From Streptomyces misionensis (GTDB lineage Bacteria > Actinomycetota > Actinomycetes > Streptomycetales > Streptomycetaceae), in the NCBI RefSeq assembly GCF_900104815.1, contig NZ_FNTD01000004.1:7873001-7937000 (forward strand): DNA of 64,000 nucleotides. The letters are read 5' to 3'. Shown piece by piece: positions 51,977-60,317 of the stretch. How positions within the stretch are numbered: the stretch's first letter is position 1; every line of letters starts with the position of its first letter. The translations under genes were made by a program, and so were the position numbers. The notes under the pieces are model-generated. The model worked only from the letters and a program-made list of their open reading frames with translations, ran no database searches and was not told the origin of the DNA.

Positions 51977-54853
51977 TCAGCCGTGCTCGCATGGGGGCCG
52001 GTAGGCGACGCCTGGCAGGTGAGCGCGCCACTGCTGCTCCGTGATGGTGGGATGGGCCCGCAACGAACACGCCAGCGCCGCCGCGTGTGCCACGTCCGGT
52101 TGCCAGAGCTGGGCGGTGTGGTCGGCGCTGCCGGTGAACAGCAGCCGTCCGTTCGGGCTGAAGGCCACGGCGTTGACGGCGCCGAGGTGGCCGGTCAGGA
52201 CGTGCCGCGGATGCGCCCCGCGCGGGTCGGTCATGTCCCACAGGCGTGCCGTACGGTCGTTGCTGCCCGACAGGAGCAGTCGTCCGTCCGGGCTGAAGGC
52301 CACGGAGGTGACCACGTCGGCGTGGCCCGTGAGGGCCTTCAGCGGCACTGGACGTCGTGGGTCGGCGATGTTCCACAGCCGGATCGTGCGGTCGTCGCTG
52401 CCGGAGGCCAGTGTCCGGCCGTCCGGGCTGATCGCGACGGCGTCGACGAAGTCGCGATGGCCCTCCAGCACACCGAGGGGGCGGGGGCGCCGGCCGTCGG
52501 CGATGTTCCACAGCCGTACCGTGTGGTCGTCGCTGCCCGAGGCGAGCAGTCGGCCGTCCGGACTGAAGACCACCGGCTTGACGTTGAGCCGGTGGCCGGT
52601 CAGGGCCGACAGCAACCGGGCCCGGGAGGGGTCGGCGACGTTCCACAGCCGCACGGTGTGGTCGTAGCTGCCGGAGGCGAGCATCCGCCCGTCGGGACTG
52701 AAGGCCACCGAGAAGACGATGTCGCGGTGCCCGGTCAGGGTCCGCACCAGGACCGGGCGGCGTACGTCGCGGACGTCCCACAGCCGGACCGTGCGGTCGC
52801 GTCCCGCGGTGGCCAGGAGACGCCCGTCCGGGCCGAAGGCGACTCCGGTGACGATGTCCGGGTGGGGCAGGGCACCGGGTCCCGGGACCGGGTGGAGCGG
52901 GTCGGTGATGTCCCACAGCCGTACCGTGTGGTCGAAGCCGCCGGTGGCCACCCAGCCGCCGTTCGGCCGGAACGCGACGGAGCTGACGGCCTGTGTGTGG
53001 CCCGCCTGCCCGGGGTCGTTCGGCAGGGCCACCGACATCGTGCTGATGAGTCCGTCCTGCTCCGCCGCCCCCGGCACCAGCCGCAGGGCTGCGAGGCTGA
53101 GCTGCGCCGCCAGCGCGGGCCGGGTCGTCCGCAGCGCCACCGCCTGGTCCGACGACTCCCGGGCCAGCGCCGTGTCGCGCTGCCGGGTGAGCTGCTGCTG
53201 GGCCCGTACCGCGACGGTGACGGCGCCGACCGCGGCCACCAGGAGTACGGCGAGCAGTGTGGCGAGCTGCCGCGTACGGCGGGTCCGGCGCTGTCCTCGC
53301 GCGGCCTCGATGGCCGCGGCCTCGACGCCGGCCCGTAGAAACGCCTGCTCACGGCGGCTCGGAGTCAGAGTGGCGTGTTGGGCCATGGCGAGGGTCGCAC
53401 CCCGGTACAGGGCGCCGGGGTCCCGGTCCAGCGACTCCCAGAGGTCGGTCGCCTCGGTCAGCCGCCGCTGGATGCGCAGCGCTTCCCGGTCCCGGGTGAG
53501 CCACTGGTGCAGCCGGGGCCAGCAGCGGATCAGGGCCTCGTGGGCCAGCTCGATCCGGTCGTGGTCCAGCAGGAGCAGCCGCGCGGCCGCCGCGCGGTCG
53601 AGGACGACGCGGACGTCGGGCGTGGGATCGAGTTCGGTCTTCGTCATCCTGCGGCGGGTGTCTTCGGTGCCCTCCCCGAGCGCGGTCAGCCGGGTGAAGA
53701 CCTGCCTGGCCACGTCGCGCTGCGCCGCGGTGAGACCGTCGTAGAAGGTCTCGGCGGTACGGGCCAGGGCACCTTCCAGCCCGCCGGTGGCCCGGAAGCC
53801 GTCCAGGGTGAGGGCGTTGCCGCGCCGCCGCCGCCAGGTCTCCAGCAGGGCGTGCGACAGCAGAGGAAGGACGCCCGGCCGGCCCTGGGCCTGGGCGGTC
53901 AGCGTGGCGAGCAGCGCTCCCTCGACGGTGAGCCCGGATCGTACGGCGGGCCGGACGATCGCGCAGCGCAGTTCCTCCAGGCTCATCGGACCCACCGGCA
54001 CCTGTGCGTCGCGCAACACCTCCACCAGGTCGGGGTGGCGGGTGCAGTGGGCGTAGAAGTCGGCGCGGACTCCCAGCACGACCCGGCAGCGGCTGTTCGG
54101 CGCCCGTGCGGCGGTCACCAGCGCGCTGATGAAGACGGCGTCCTCCGCGGTGCCCTGGGTGAAGGTCTCCTCGAACTGGTCGACGACGAGCACGACTTCA
54201 CTCCCGGGTGGCTCCGCCGTGAGTGTTCGGCGCAGCGCGCGGTGCAGGTTCGCGGGATCGGCGGAGAGTTCCTCGTACCATCGCCCGGGGGTGCCGCCCG
54301 CCATCGCCGCGATGTGGATCGCGCACTCCTCCAGAGGACGCGGGCCGGGGGTGAACACCACCGTCCGCTGCTCCAGTGCCGGCACGAGCCCGGCCCGCAG
54401 GAGCGACGACTTCCCGGATCCCGACGCACCGATCACCACGACGAACCGCTGTCCCCGGAGCCTCCGCAGCACCTGGTCCACCAGCCGCTCCCGGCCGAAG
54501 AACCACTCCGCGTCCTCCGTCCGGAATGCCGCAAGCCCCGCGTAGGGCGCTCGTTGCCCGGGCTCCGCGGCGGGCAGCTCCGGCACGTCCATATCGGCTG
54601 CCGTCTCCTGCCAGATGCGCTCCCACTCCAGCGGGTCCCCGCCACAGGCGCACACATAAGCGAGTGTTACGGCAAGCGTCGGAAGCCGACGACCGGCCGC
54701 CGCCTCCGAAAGCGTCGAAACCGAGTAATGGGCGCGTTCGGCCATCTGCCGGTATGCCGGGCTGCCCGCCTTGTGGCGCAGTTCCCGCAGCCTGGCGGCA
54801 AAGCGCAGTAACGGACCGTCTCCCGCATCGAGCGGACGCTCGCCTCGCGGCAT
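51977..54853 (-). CDS. HTH - STAND ATPase - WD40 repeat protein
   Basis: A 958-residue protein. An XRE-type helix-turn-helix (about 14-80: LLRFAARLRELRHKAG ... HYSVSTLSEAAAGRRLPTL) is followed by an nSTAND1 ATPase beginning at YAGLAAFRTEDAEWFFGRERL, with P-loop GASGSGKS (142-149) and Walker B VLVVDQFEE. One hydrophobic segment (LATLLAVLLVAAVGAVTVAV) comes next, then about seven WD40 blades (for example TVRLWNIADGRRP, GHRDIVFSVAFSPDG) to the end. Such proteins sense a ligand with the propeller and use the ATPase to switch state; the HTH suggests DNA binding at the membrane. GGAGG lies seven bases before the ATG. It diverges from the fulvocin-like gene pair, 99 bases away, and may regulate it; that is inference. 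Confidence 0.9.
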   Translation of the reverse strand: MPRGERPLDAGDGPLLRFAARLRELRHKAGSPAYRQMAERAHYSVSTLSEAAAGRRLPTLAVTLAYVCACGGDPLEWERIWQETAADMDVPELPAAEPGQRAPYAGLAAFRTEDAEWFFGRERLVDQVLRRLRGQRFVVVIGASGSGKSSLLRAGLVPALEQRTVVFTPGPRPLEECAIHIAAMAGGTPGRWYEELSADPANLHRALRRTLTAEPPGSEVVLVVDQFEETFTQGTAEDAVFISALVTAARAPNSRCRVVLGVRADFYAHCTRHPDLVEVLRDAQVPVGPMSLEELRCAIVRPAVRSGLTVEGALLATLTAQAQGRPGVLPLLSHALLETWRRRRGNALTLDGFRATGGLEGALARTAETFYDGLTAAQRDVARQVFTRLTALGEGTEDTRRRMTKTELDPTPDVRVVLDRAAAARLLLLDHDRIELAHEALIRCWPRLHQWLTRDREALRIQRRLTEATDLWESLDRDPGALYRGATLAMAQHATLTPSRREQAFLRAGVEAAAIEAARGQRRTRRTRQLATLLAVLLVAAVGAVTVAVRAQQQLTRQRDTALARESSDQAVALRTTRPALAAQLSLAALRLVPGAAEQDGLISTMSVALPNDPGQAGHTQAVSSVAFRPNGGWVATGGFDHTVRLWDITDPLHPVPGPGALPHPDIVTGVAFGPDGRLLATAGRDRTVRLWDVRDVRRPVLVRTLTGHRDIVFSVAFSPDGRMLASGSYDHTVRLWNVADPSRARLLSALTGHRLNVKPVVFSPDGRLLASGSDDHTVRLWNIADGRRPRPLGVLEGHRDFVDAVAISPDGRTLASGSDDRTIRLWNIADPRRPVPLKALTGHADVVTSVAFSPDGRLLLSGSNDRTARLWDMTDPRGAHPRHVLTGHLGAVNAVAFSPNGRLLFTGSADHTAQLWQPDVAHAAALACSLRAHPTITEQQWRAHLPGVAYRPPCEHG

Positions 54854-54952
54854 GCCCGCACCTCCCCCCACGTGTGCTGTAAGACCACATTTTTCGGTAT
54901 CCGTTTGTTCGGCACCAGTCCTCCGAAGCCGAACAACCCGCAAGGGCTAGAC

Positions 54953-55117
54953 ATGTCCGGGGAACTGCCACAGGCCGTCCACGAAGAGTTCGAGGAATCC
55001 GAAAGCGCGGGCGCCGAAAACGTCGGGTGGGTGCCACGCACACGGGACGCGACGTCACGCGGAGAAGTCCCGAAGAAGTCCCTTCGGAAAATCCGGAAAG
55101 CCAAGGAGGAAATGTGA
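54953..55117 (+). CDS. Small unknown protein coupled to the fulvocin-like gene
   Basis: A 54-residue reading frame starting at ATG with AAGGG six bases upstream. It is acidic in the middle (HEEFEESESAG) and strongly basic at the end (PKKSLRKIRKAKEEM). Its TGA overlaps the GTG of the next gene as GTGA, and the next gene's GGAGG lies within it, the usual sign of translational coupling. No cysteine and no signal peptide. It could be a leader, chaperone or immunity-type partner for the next gene, or just coding by chance; the good ribosome site and overlap favour real coding. Confidence 0.6.
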   Translation: MSGELPQAVHEEFEESESAGAENVGWVPRTRDATSRGEVPKKSLRKIRKAKEEM

Positions 55118-56103
55118 ACGACAACACGGCCACGCCGCCGCGGGTGCGGTGGATTCTCGCGTTCGACGCCTCGTGCGCGACGTGTCGCCAGATCGCCGCC
55201 ACCGTGCGGCACGCGGGCGACGGGAAGCTCGAAGTGCTGCCGCTGTCCGACACCGAGGTACGGCAGTGGCGTACGGCCCATCTGGGTGAAGAAGCGCCGC
55301 CCGCGCCGACGTTGATCAAGGCCACCGGTGGCAAGGCGCGCCTGTGGACCGGGGCGGCCATGGCGCTCCCGCTCGTGCGGCACCTGGGTGTTCGTTCGAC
55401 GACGGCCGTGCTGCGCGGACTGGGCCGGCTCCGGCAGGAGAGCCGACGCCCCCTGCCGGCACCCGGACACGGCGACGCCATGGGGCGCTCGCAGTTCCTG
55501 CGGCTGGGGACCGGTGCGGCGGTGGCGGCCGGGATCGTCCTCCTCGGCCGGACACCGGCGTTCGCGGAGGACTCCTGCCGGACCGCGCTGGCCTGGGCGC
55601 AGCGCAACAAGAACAATCTGCCGCAGCGCTACGGCGACCTGGTGGCCTATCCGCTCGTCTACCGCCGCGCCATCTACGGCGAACTGTCCGCGAAGACCCG
55701 CAGCCGGATGTGGCTCGAACACCTGGAGCACTACCGTGCCACCCGGCCCGACATGACGCCGGAACAGCGAGCCGTCTACGACCAGGCAGTCGCCTGGGCC
55801 TCCGCACCGAGCCACTTCGCCGACGACGACAGGACAGCGGCCACCCCCGCCCTGAAGCGACTCAGCCGGTCCGCCTCCGAAGCCTTCGGTCCGGACGGCC
55901 GCAGCGCACTGCTCGGCACCCTCGGCCCGACCGAGGCCGCGGAGGCCGCTGCGCGCCCCGCGGGCGGGGCCTGCACCTGCACGGACGAGGACGACCAGTG
56001 CACGAACGCCACCCACTGCCAGTACGGCCAAGGTGGCTGCCAGATGTATCGCGGCTGCGGAGCCTTCTGGCAGTACGTGTGCAACGGACTCTGCATCAAC
56101 TAG
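55114..56103 (+). CDS. Fulvocin C-like cysteine-rich domain fused to a CxxC (DCC/thioredoxin-like) domain
   Basis: A 329-residue protein in three parts. Residues 1-100: a DCC/thioredoxin-like domain with redox CxxC in FDASCATC (C21, C24). Residues 123-152: MGRSQFLRLGTGAAVAAGIVLL followed by TPAFA, a signal-peptide-like or single membrane segment that would place the rest outside the cell. The exported part has a conserved helical segment (ALAWAQRNKNNLPQRYGDLVAYPLVYRRAIYGEL) and ends in an eight-cysteine block (C287, C289, C296, C302, C309, C315, C323, C327), whose spacing is close to the four-disulfide bacteriocin fulvocin C of Myxococcus fulvus. Proteins with the last two parts are annotated as fulvocin C-related. 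The GTG start follows GGAGG. Whether this is a bacteriocin precursor, and why the redox domain is fused, are open. Confidence 0.75.
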   Translation: MNDNTATPPRVRWILAFDASCATCRQIAATVRHAGDGKLEVLPLSDTEVRQWRTAHLGEEAPPAPTLIKATGGKARLWTGAAMALPLVRHLGVRSTTAVLRGLGRLRQESRRPLPAPGHGDAMGRSQFLRLGTGAAVAAGIVLLGRTPAFAEDSCRTALAWAQRNKNNLPQRYGDLVAYPLVYRRAIYGELSAKTRSRMWLEHLEHYRATRPDMTPEQRAVYDQAVAWASAPSHFADDDRTAATPALKRLSRSASEAFGPDGRSALLGTLGPTEAAEAAARPAGGACTCTDEDDQCTNATHCQYGQGGCQMYRGCGAFWQYVCNGLCIN

Positions 56104-56174
56104 GCGTCGTCCGAGCCACCTTGGACGCCGGTGGCGGAGCCGATCCGTGATCGCGACACCTGCGGATCGCTCCA

Positions 56175-56197
56175 GGGGCGGGCCGATGGCCCGCCCC
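56175..56197 (+). terminator. Terminator after the fulvocin-like gene
   Basis: Perfect 10-bp stem (GGGGCGGGCC / GGCCCGCCCC) with a 3-base loop, 72 bases past the stop. The remaining gap up to 56427 shows no gene or other clear structure. Confidence 0.75.
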
Positions 56198-56427
56198 GGC
56201 CGGTACTCGCCCGCCGCTGTCGTGCCGCGCGTGGGCGGGCCCTGCACAGAAGGCCGCGAAACCGGCACGCGGGCGACAGCCGAGGCGCCGCATCTCACAG
56301 GTCCGTCGCAGGCGCCGGGCAGGTTTCCTCCCGCCCGACGACTCCGATACGGTCGCGTGGGCCACTGGCCTGGCACACGCTGCTGGCCCAGGGCCACTCC
56401 GGCCACACCGGCTGACTCGACCCGGCT

Positions 56428-56922
56428 TCAGGCGGGATCGGTGGCGGGTTCGGTCGCGTAGCGGCTCATCGCGTCGATGTTGGCCTGTGGCGTCATCGGC
56501 CGGCCGTCGGCGAGTACTTCCTGGAGGTCCCGGAAGTACTGCACGTACAGGTCGGGGGTGAAGGTGCTGAGCATGACGGCGGGTTGGTCCGTCGGGTTGG
56601 CGAAGGTGTGCGGGGTACCGGGCGGCACCATCACGAGCGTGCCCGTCACCGCGTCGTAGTTCTCGTCCCCGACGGTGAACCGTACGGTGCCGGACAGGAC
56701 GTAGAAGCCCTCGTCATGTCGGGCGTGGCGGTGCTGCGGCGGTCCTTGGGTGTGCGGGGCGAGAACGGACTCGGCGATCGCGAGGCGGTGCCCGGTGTGG
56801 CTGCCGTCCTCCAGAACCCGCATGCGCGTGGGGCCCAGAACGATCGTCTCGCCGTCGCCTGGCCCGATCACCGATACGGCGGGTCGGGGCTGCGGCTCGC
56901 TGGTCTTCGCTTCTTCGGTCAT
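56428..56922 (-). CDS. Cupin-domain protein
   Basis: A 164-residue small beta-barrel protein. The two cupin motifs are present: QHRHARHDEGFYVLSGTVRF (His, His, Glu metal ligands) and GTLVMVPPGTPHTFANP (second histidine). Such single-domain cupins often act as dioxygenases or isomerases on small aromatic or quinone compounds; the substrate is unknown. ATG at 56922, with a GTG two codons earlier possible. Divergent from a LysR gene with an inverted repeat between them. Confidence 0.85.
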   Translation of the reverse strand: MTEEAKTSEPQPRPAVSVIGPGDGETIVLGPTRMRVLEDGSHTGHRLAIAESVLAPHTQGPPQHRHARHDEGFYVLSGTVRFTVGDENYDAVTGTLVMVPPGTPHTFANPTDQPAVMLSTFTPDLYVQYFRDLQEVLADGRPMTPQANIDAMSRYATEPATDPA

Positions 56923-56977
56923 GCTCACGAGTCCACCGCCGGGCCCCCGCATCTGTCCAAGACCTGTTCCGCAGCGC

Positions 56978-56996
56978 CGATACCTGGTGGGTATCG
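56978..56996. promoter_or_regulatory. Probable LysR binding site
   Basis: CGATACC-TGGTG-GGTATCG: inverted repeat with perfect 7-bp arms in the 81-base region between the cupin and LysR starts, 8 bases before the LysR GTG. It fits a LysR recognition site that also represses its own gene. Confidence 0.65.
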
Positions 56997-57003
56997 TGGC
57001 AGC

Positions 57004-57855
57004 GTGGAGCTACGGACCTTGCGTTACTTCGTGGCGGTCGCCGAGGAACTCCACTTCGGCCGGGCCGCCACCCGGCTGCACATGAGTCAGCCGCCGCTGA
57101 GCCGGGCGATCAAGCAGTTGGAGGCCGGTGTCGGTGCCCTGCTCTTCGCCCGCTCACCCGCGGGCGTCACGCTCACGCCGGCGGGCACCGTGCTGCTCGA
57201 CGAGGCGCGGGCCCTGCTCGACCACGCCGACCGCGTCCGGGAACGCGTGGCCGCGGCGGCCGGCCTCGCGACCATCACCATCGGCATCCTGGGCGACGGC
57301 ACCGACCCTGGAGTGGCCAGGCTGGCCGCCGCCTTCCGCCGAAACCACCCCGGCATCGACATCCGCATCCGCGACACCGACCTGACCGACCCCACCTGCG
57401 GGCTGCGCGCCGGACTGGTCGACGTCGCGCTGACACGGGCACCGTTCGACGTGACTGCCCTGACGGTGCGCGCGCTGCGGAACGATCCGGTCGGCGTGGT
57501 CCTGCGCGCCGACGATCCGCTGGCCCGCCGCGACGGGCTGCGGCTGGCCGAACTGAACGACCGCCGCTGGTTCCAGTTCCCGCAGGGCACCGATCCCGTC
57601 TGGCAGTCGTACTGGAACGGTGGCAGGCCGCGCGAGGGCCCCGTGGTGCGCGCCGTCCAGGAGTGCCTGCAGACCGTGCTGTGGAACGGCACGGTCGGCC
57701 TGGCCCCGCTCGGGCACGATCTGCCCGCGGAGCTGGCCGTGGTGCCGCTGACCGACATGCCGCCGAGCCGAGTGGTGGCGGTGTGGAAGGAAGGTGACAC
57801 CAACCCGTTGATCCGGTCCTTCATCGAGATCGCGACAACCGCGTACCGTCACTGA
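57004..57855 (+). CDS. LysR-family regulator
   Basis: A 283-residue regulator starting at GTG: HTH ELRTLRYFVAVAEELHFGRAATRLHMSQPPLSRAIKQLEAGVGALLFARS (residues 2-51) and a LysR effector domain. The wording of the HTH is close to the BenM/CatM-like group that responds to aromatic compounds, which would fit a cupin target; this is a guess from look alone. It is divergent from the cupin gene. Confidence 0.9.
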   Translation: MELRTLRYFVAVAEELHFGRAATRLHMSQPPLSRAIKQLEAGVGALLFARSPAGVTLTPAGTVLLDEARALLDHADRVRERVAAAAGLATITIGILGDGTDPGVARLAAAFRRNHPGIDIRIRDTDLTDPTCGLRAGLVDVALTRAPFDVTALTVRALRNDPVGVVLRADDPLARRDGLRLAELNDRRWFQFPQGTDPVWQSYWNGGRPREGPVVRAVQECLQTVLWNGTVGLAPLGHDLPAELAVVPLTDMPPSRVVAVWKEGDTNPLIRSFIEIATTAYRH

Positions 57856-57936
57856 TCACGACTTCGCGGCTCCCGCACGCCGGCGGCAGCCGCCACCGCC
57901 CGACGCGGCGGCGCTTGCCCCGAGCGTTCGGTCGCC

Positions 57937-58584
57937 TCAGTACCAGCGGACTTGGCCGGCCGCACCCTGCCCGCTACGGGCAGCGTGCCGGAGCACGCGC
58001 AGCGGGCCGTCGATCAGTTCGTCCGCGTCATGGTCGGGAGCGTCACCCAGTCCGGTCATCCATGCGCGGATCCGCTCGACGGCGTGCTGCCGCCGGGCTC
58101 CGGTCAGGGTGAGGGCCTCCTCGGCCGCGGGGAGCCGCGCCCGGACCTGTTCGGCATCCAGCAGGAAGTCCCCGAACCAGCCCGGCAGCCGCAGCACCGC
58201 ATCGGGACCGAGCGCGTACGCCAAGGCCGAGAACGGGCTCGCTTTGCGCGCCACGGCCGTGAACAGGCCCTCGTCTCCCTCGGGCGGAAACTGGTCCATG
58301 ACCGCGTCGCGCAGCGCCTCCACGGGATCGGAGTCGTCATAGCAGCCGTCGATGAACTCGCTGAGCCGCGAGGCGTCCTCAGCAGCGACCCAACTGTCCG
58401 GAGCGGTCCTGGACATGACGAACAAGGACTCCGCTGCCTTGCTCCGCCACCAGGCCAACCCTTCGAGCACACCAGCCTGCGCTGCTACCGGCTTCGGCGG
58501 GTGCGCCCGCACCGCGGTGCGCAGCAGGTCCTTGATCTTCTCGTCGGCCAGGGCCCCGATGACCCACACACCCGTGACGCTCAA
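57937..58584 (-). CDS. Protein of unknown function
   Basis: About 215 residues; no signal peptide or membrane segments. It is helical, with conserved-looking tryptophans (LAWWRSKAAESLF, RLPGWFGDFLLDAEQVRARL) and an acidic cluster (DGCYDDSDPVEAL, DHDADELIDGPL). The family is not recognised. The TTG with GGAGG five bases upstream is taken as start; a GTG six bases later and an ATG 39 bases earlier are alternatives. It is divergent from, but not obviously related to, the TetR gene. Confidence 0.55.
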   Translation of the reverse strand: MSVTGVWVIGALADEKIKDLLRTAVRAHPPKPVAAQAGVLEGLAWWRSKAAESLFVMSRTAPDSWVAAEDASRLSEFIDGCYDDSDPVEALRDAVMDQFPPEGDEGLFTAVARKASPFSALAYALGPDAVLRLPGWFGDFLLDAEQVRARLPAAEEALTLTGARRQHAVERIRAWMTGLGDAPDHDADELIDGPLRVLRHAARSGQGAAGQVRWY

Positions 58585-58708
58585 CTCTGCCTCCTCCCCC
58601 GACCCGACCGGACACCTGATCATCCACGATCCATCGGCCTCGGTTCCGCCTGGCCACCGCCGGCGGCGAAGTGCCCAGGTCCGCTAGGCCCCGCGCGCAC
58701 TCCCTTTC

Positions 58709-58724
58709 TTGAGCGATCGATCCA
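58709..58724. promoter_or_regulatory. Probable TetR operator upstream of regulator
   Basis: TTGAGCGATCGATCCA, an imperfect palindrome centred on GATC, 20 bases before the TetR ATG. Its left half with flank (TTTCTTGAGCG) reappears inverted before the hydrolase gene at 59375-59385. Confidence 0.55.
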
Positions 58725-58743
58725 GATAGTTTACGGTGGAGCC

Positions 58744-59322
58744 ATGGCAAGGACCCGGGAGTTCGACACCGAGGCGGCGGTGAGCCGCGCCATGGAGCTG
58801 TTCTGGACGCGCGGCTACGAGGCGACCTCGGTGCGCGACCTCACCCAGCACCTGGGGATCGGACAGGGATCCCTGTACGCGGCGTTCGGCGACAAGGACG
58901 GCCTGTACCGGGCCGCGCTGGAGCACTACCGCACCACCCTGGCGGCCGCCGCCCTGCGTGGTCTGAAGGAGGGGGCGGACGTTCGCGCGGCGATCCGTAC
59001 GCTGCTGACGGAGCGGATCCGCATCGCCGTCGAGCGCGACGGTCAGGGCTGTCTGGCCGTCAACGCCGTCTGCGAGCGGCTGCCCCAGGACGCGGCGACG
59101 CGGCGCACCGTGCGCGACATGCAGGACGCGACCCGGGAGGCGCTGACCGAGGTGCTGCGGGCCGCCAGGGACCGGGGCGAGATCGCCGAACGGCACGACC
59201 CGCACACGATCGCGGCCTTCCTCGTCACCTTCCTGAACGGCCTGCTGGTCTCCTCGAAGATCACCCCGGACCCGCGCGCCCTCGACCCCCTCATCGACGT
59301 CGCGCTGACCACTCTCGACTGA
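58744..59322 (+). CDS. TetR-family repressor
   Basis: A 192-residue regulator; HTH about 5-50 (FDTEAAVSRAMELFWTRGYEATSVRDLTQHLGIGQGSLYAAFGDKDGLY), C-terminal part with GQGCLAVNAVCERLPQD. Third member in this window of one TetR subfamily. The following hydrolase gene, 74 bases downstream, is its likely target. Confidence 0.88.
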   Translation: MARTREFDTEAAVSRAMELFWTRGYEATSVRDLTQHLGIGQGSLYAAFGDKDGLYRAALEHYRTTLAAAALRGLKEGADVRAAIRTLLTERIRIAVERDGQGCLAVNAVCERLPQDAATRRTVRDMQDATREALTEVLRAARDRGEIAERHDPHTIAAFLVTFLNGLLVSSKITPDPRALDPLIDVALTTLD

Positions 59323-59374
59323 CCGGCTCGCCCGGCCAGGGCCGGACCTTTCCATGTCCAAATTCTGTAACGGA

Positions 59375-59385
59375 CGCTCAAGAAA
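59375..59385. promoter_or_regulatory. TetR half-site before the hydrolase gene
   Basis: CGCTCAAGAAA is the exact reverse complement of TTTCTTGAGCG at 58705-58715 in front of the TetR gene, 12 bases before the hydrolase ATG. Confidence 0.5.
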
Positions 59386-59396
59386 GTGGATGTCCC

Positions 59397-60275
59397 ATGA
59401 TGTACGACCATGACGGAGCACCCCTGCGCACCGGCCGTGCCGCCGTCAACGGAACCAGCCTCCACTACCGGACGGCCGGTTCAGGCCCCGCCGTCGTGCT
59501 GCTGCACGGAGTGCCGAAGACCGGCTATCACTGGCGCCACCTGGCCCCGAAGCTGACGCCTCACCACACCGTCGTCGTGCCCGACCTGCGCGGTCTCGGC
59601 GACTCCGCCCGCCCCGCGGACGGCTACGACTGCGCGACGATGAGCGACGACATCGCCGAGCTGATGGCCCGCCTCGGCCACGAGACCTACGCCGTGATCG
59701 GCGAGGACTGGGGCGCGGTGATCGGATACCAGCTCGCCGCCCGCCACCGCGACCACGTCACCTCCCTCGTCTTCGCGGAGGCGCTGCTCCCCGGCTTCGG
59801 CTTCGAGGACCACACGGCCCTCACCCCCGAGAACGCCGCCGGCATGCACCTGTGGCACCTTGGCTTCTATTTCCAGCCCGACGTGCCCGAGATGCTGATC
59901 TCCGGACACGAACGCGAGCTGATCACCTACATGATCAAGAATGAGCGCAGCCATCCCGACACCGCCACCCCCGACGCCGTCGAGGAGTACGTGCGCTGCT
60001 ACTCCCTGCCCGGCGGCATCCGCGCCATGCTCGCCGTCTACCGGGCGATGCTCACCGACGCCGAACAGAACCGGGAGGCCGCCCGGAACAAGCTGGACAT
60101 CCCCGTGCTGGCGCTCGGCGGCTCGGCCTTCATCGGCGAGCGCAACGCGGAACAGGCACGGTTCGTGGCCCACGACGTCACCGGACACGTCTTCGACGCG
60201 GGCCACGACCTCGCGGAGGAAGTACCCGACGAGATGGCCGCCGTCGTCCTGCCGTTCCTGGCCGCACGCCGGTAG
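59397..60275 (+). CDS. Alpha/beta hydrolase, epoxide hydrolase-like
   Basis: A 292-residue enzyme. Oxyanion segment LLHGVPKTGYHWRHL, nucleophile elbow VIGEDWGAV with aspartate D104, and the late histidine in FDAGHDLAEE. Aspartate at the nucleophile position points to epoxide or haloalkane/haloacid hydrolysis rather than ester cleavage. It is paralogous to the hydrolase at 19320-20258, and both are paired with TetR proteins of one subfamily. Confidence 0.88.
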   Translation: MMYDHDGAPLRTGRAAVNGTSLHYRTAGSGPAVVLLHGVPKTGYHWRHLAPKLTPHHTVVVPDLRGLGDSARPADGYDCATMSDDIAELMARLGHETYAVIGEDWGAVIGYQLAARHRDHVTSLVFAEALLPGFGFEDHTALTPENAAGMHLWHLGFYFQPDVPEMLISGHERELITYMIKNERSHPDTATPDAVEEYVRCYSLPGGIRAMLAVYRAMLTDAEQNREAARNKLDIPVLALGGSAFIGERNAEQARFVAHDVTGHVFDAGHDLAEEVPDEMAAVVLPFLAARR

Positions 60276-60317
60276 TCGCCGACGGCGGGCCAAGCGAGCC
60301 CGTCAGCTGTGAGCCTG

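Noticed and set aside
52000..53000. Direct DNA repeats of about 130 bases
   Set aside because: They are explained by the WD40 blades of the STAND protein, not by a mobile element or array.
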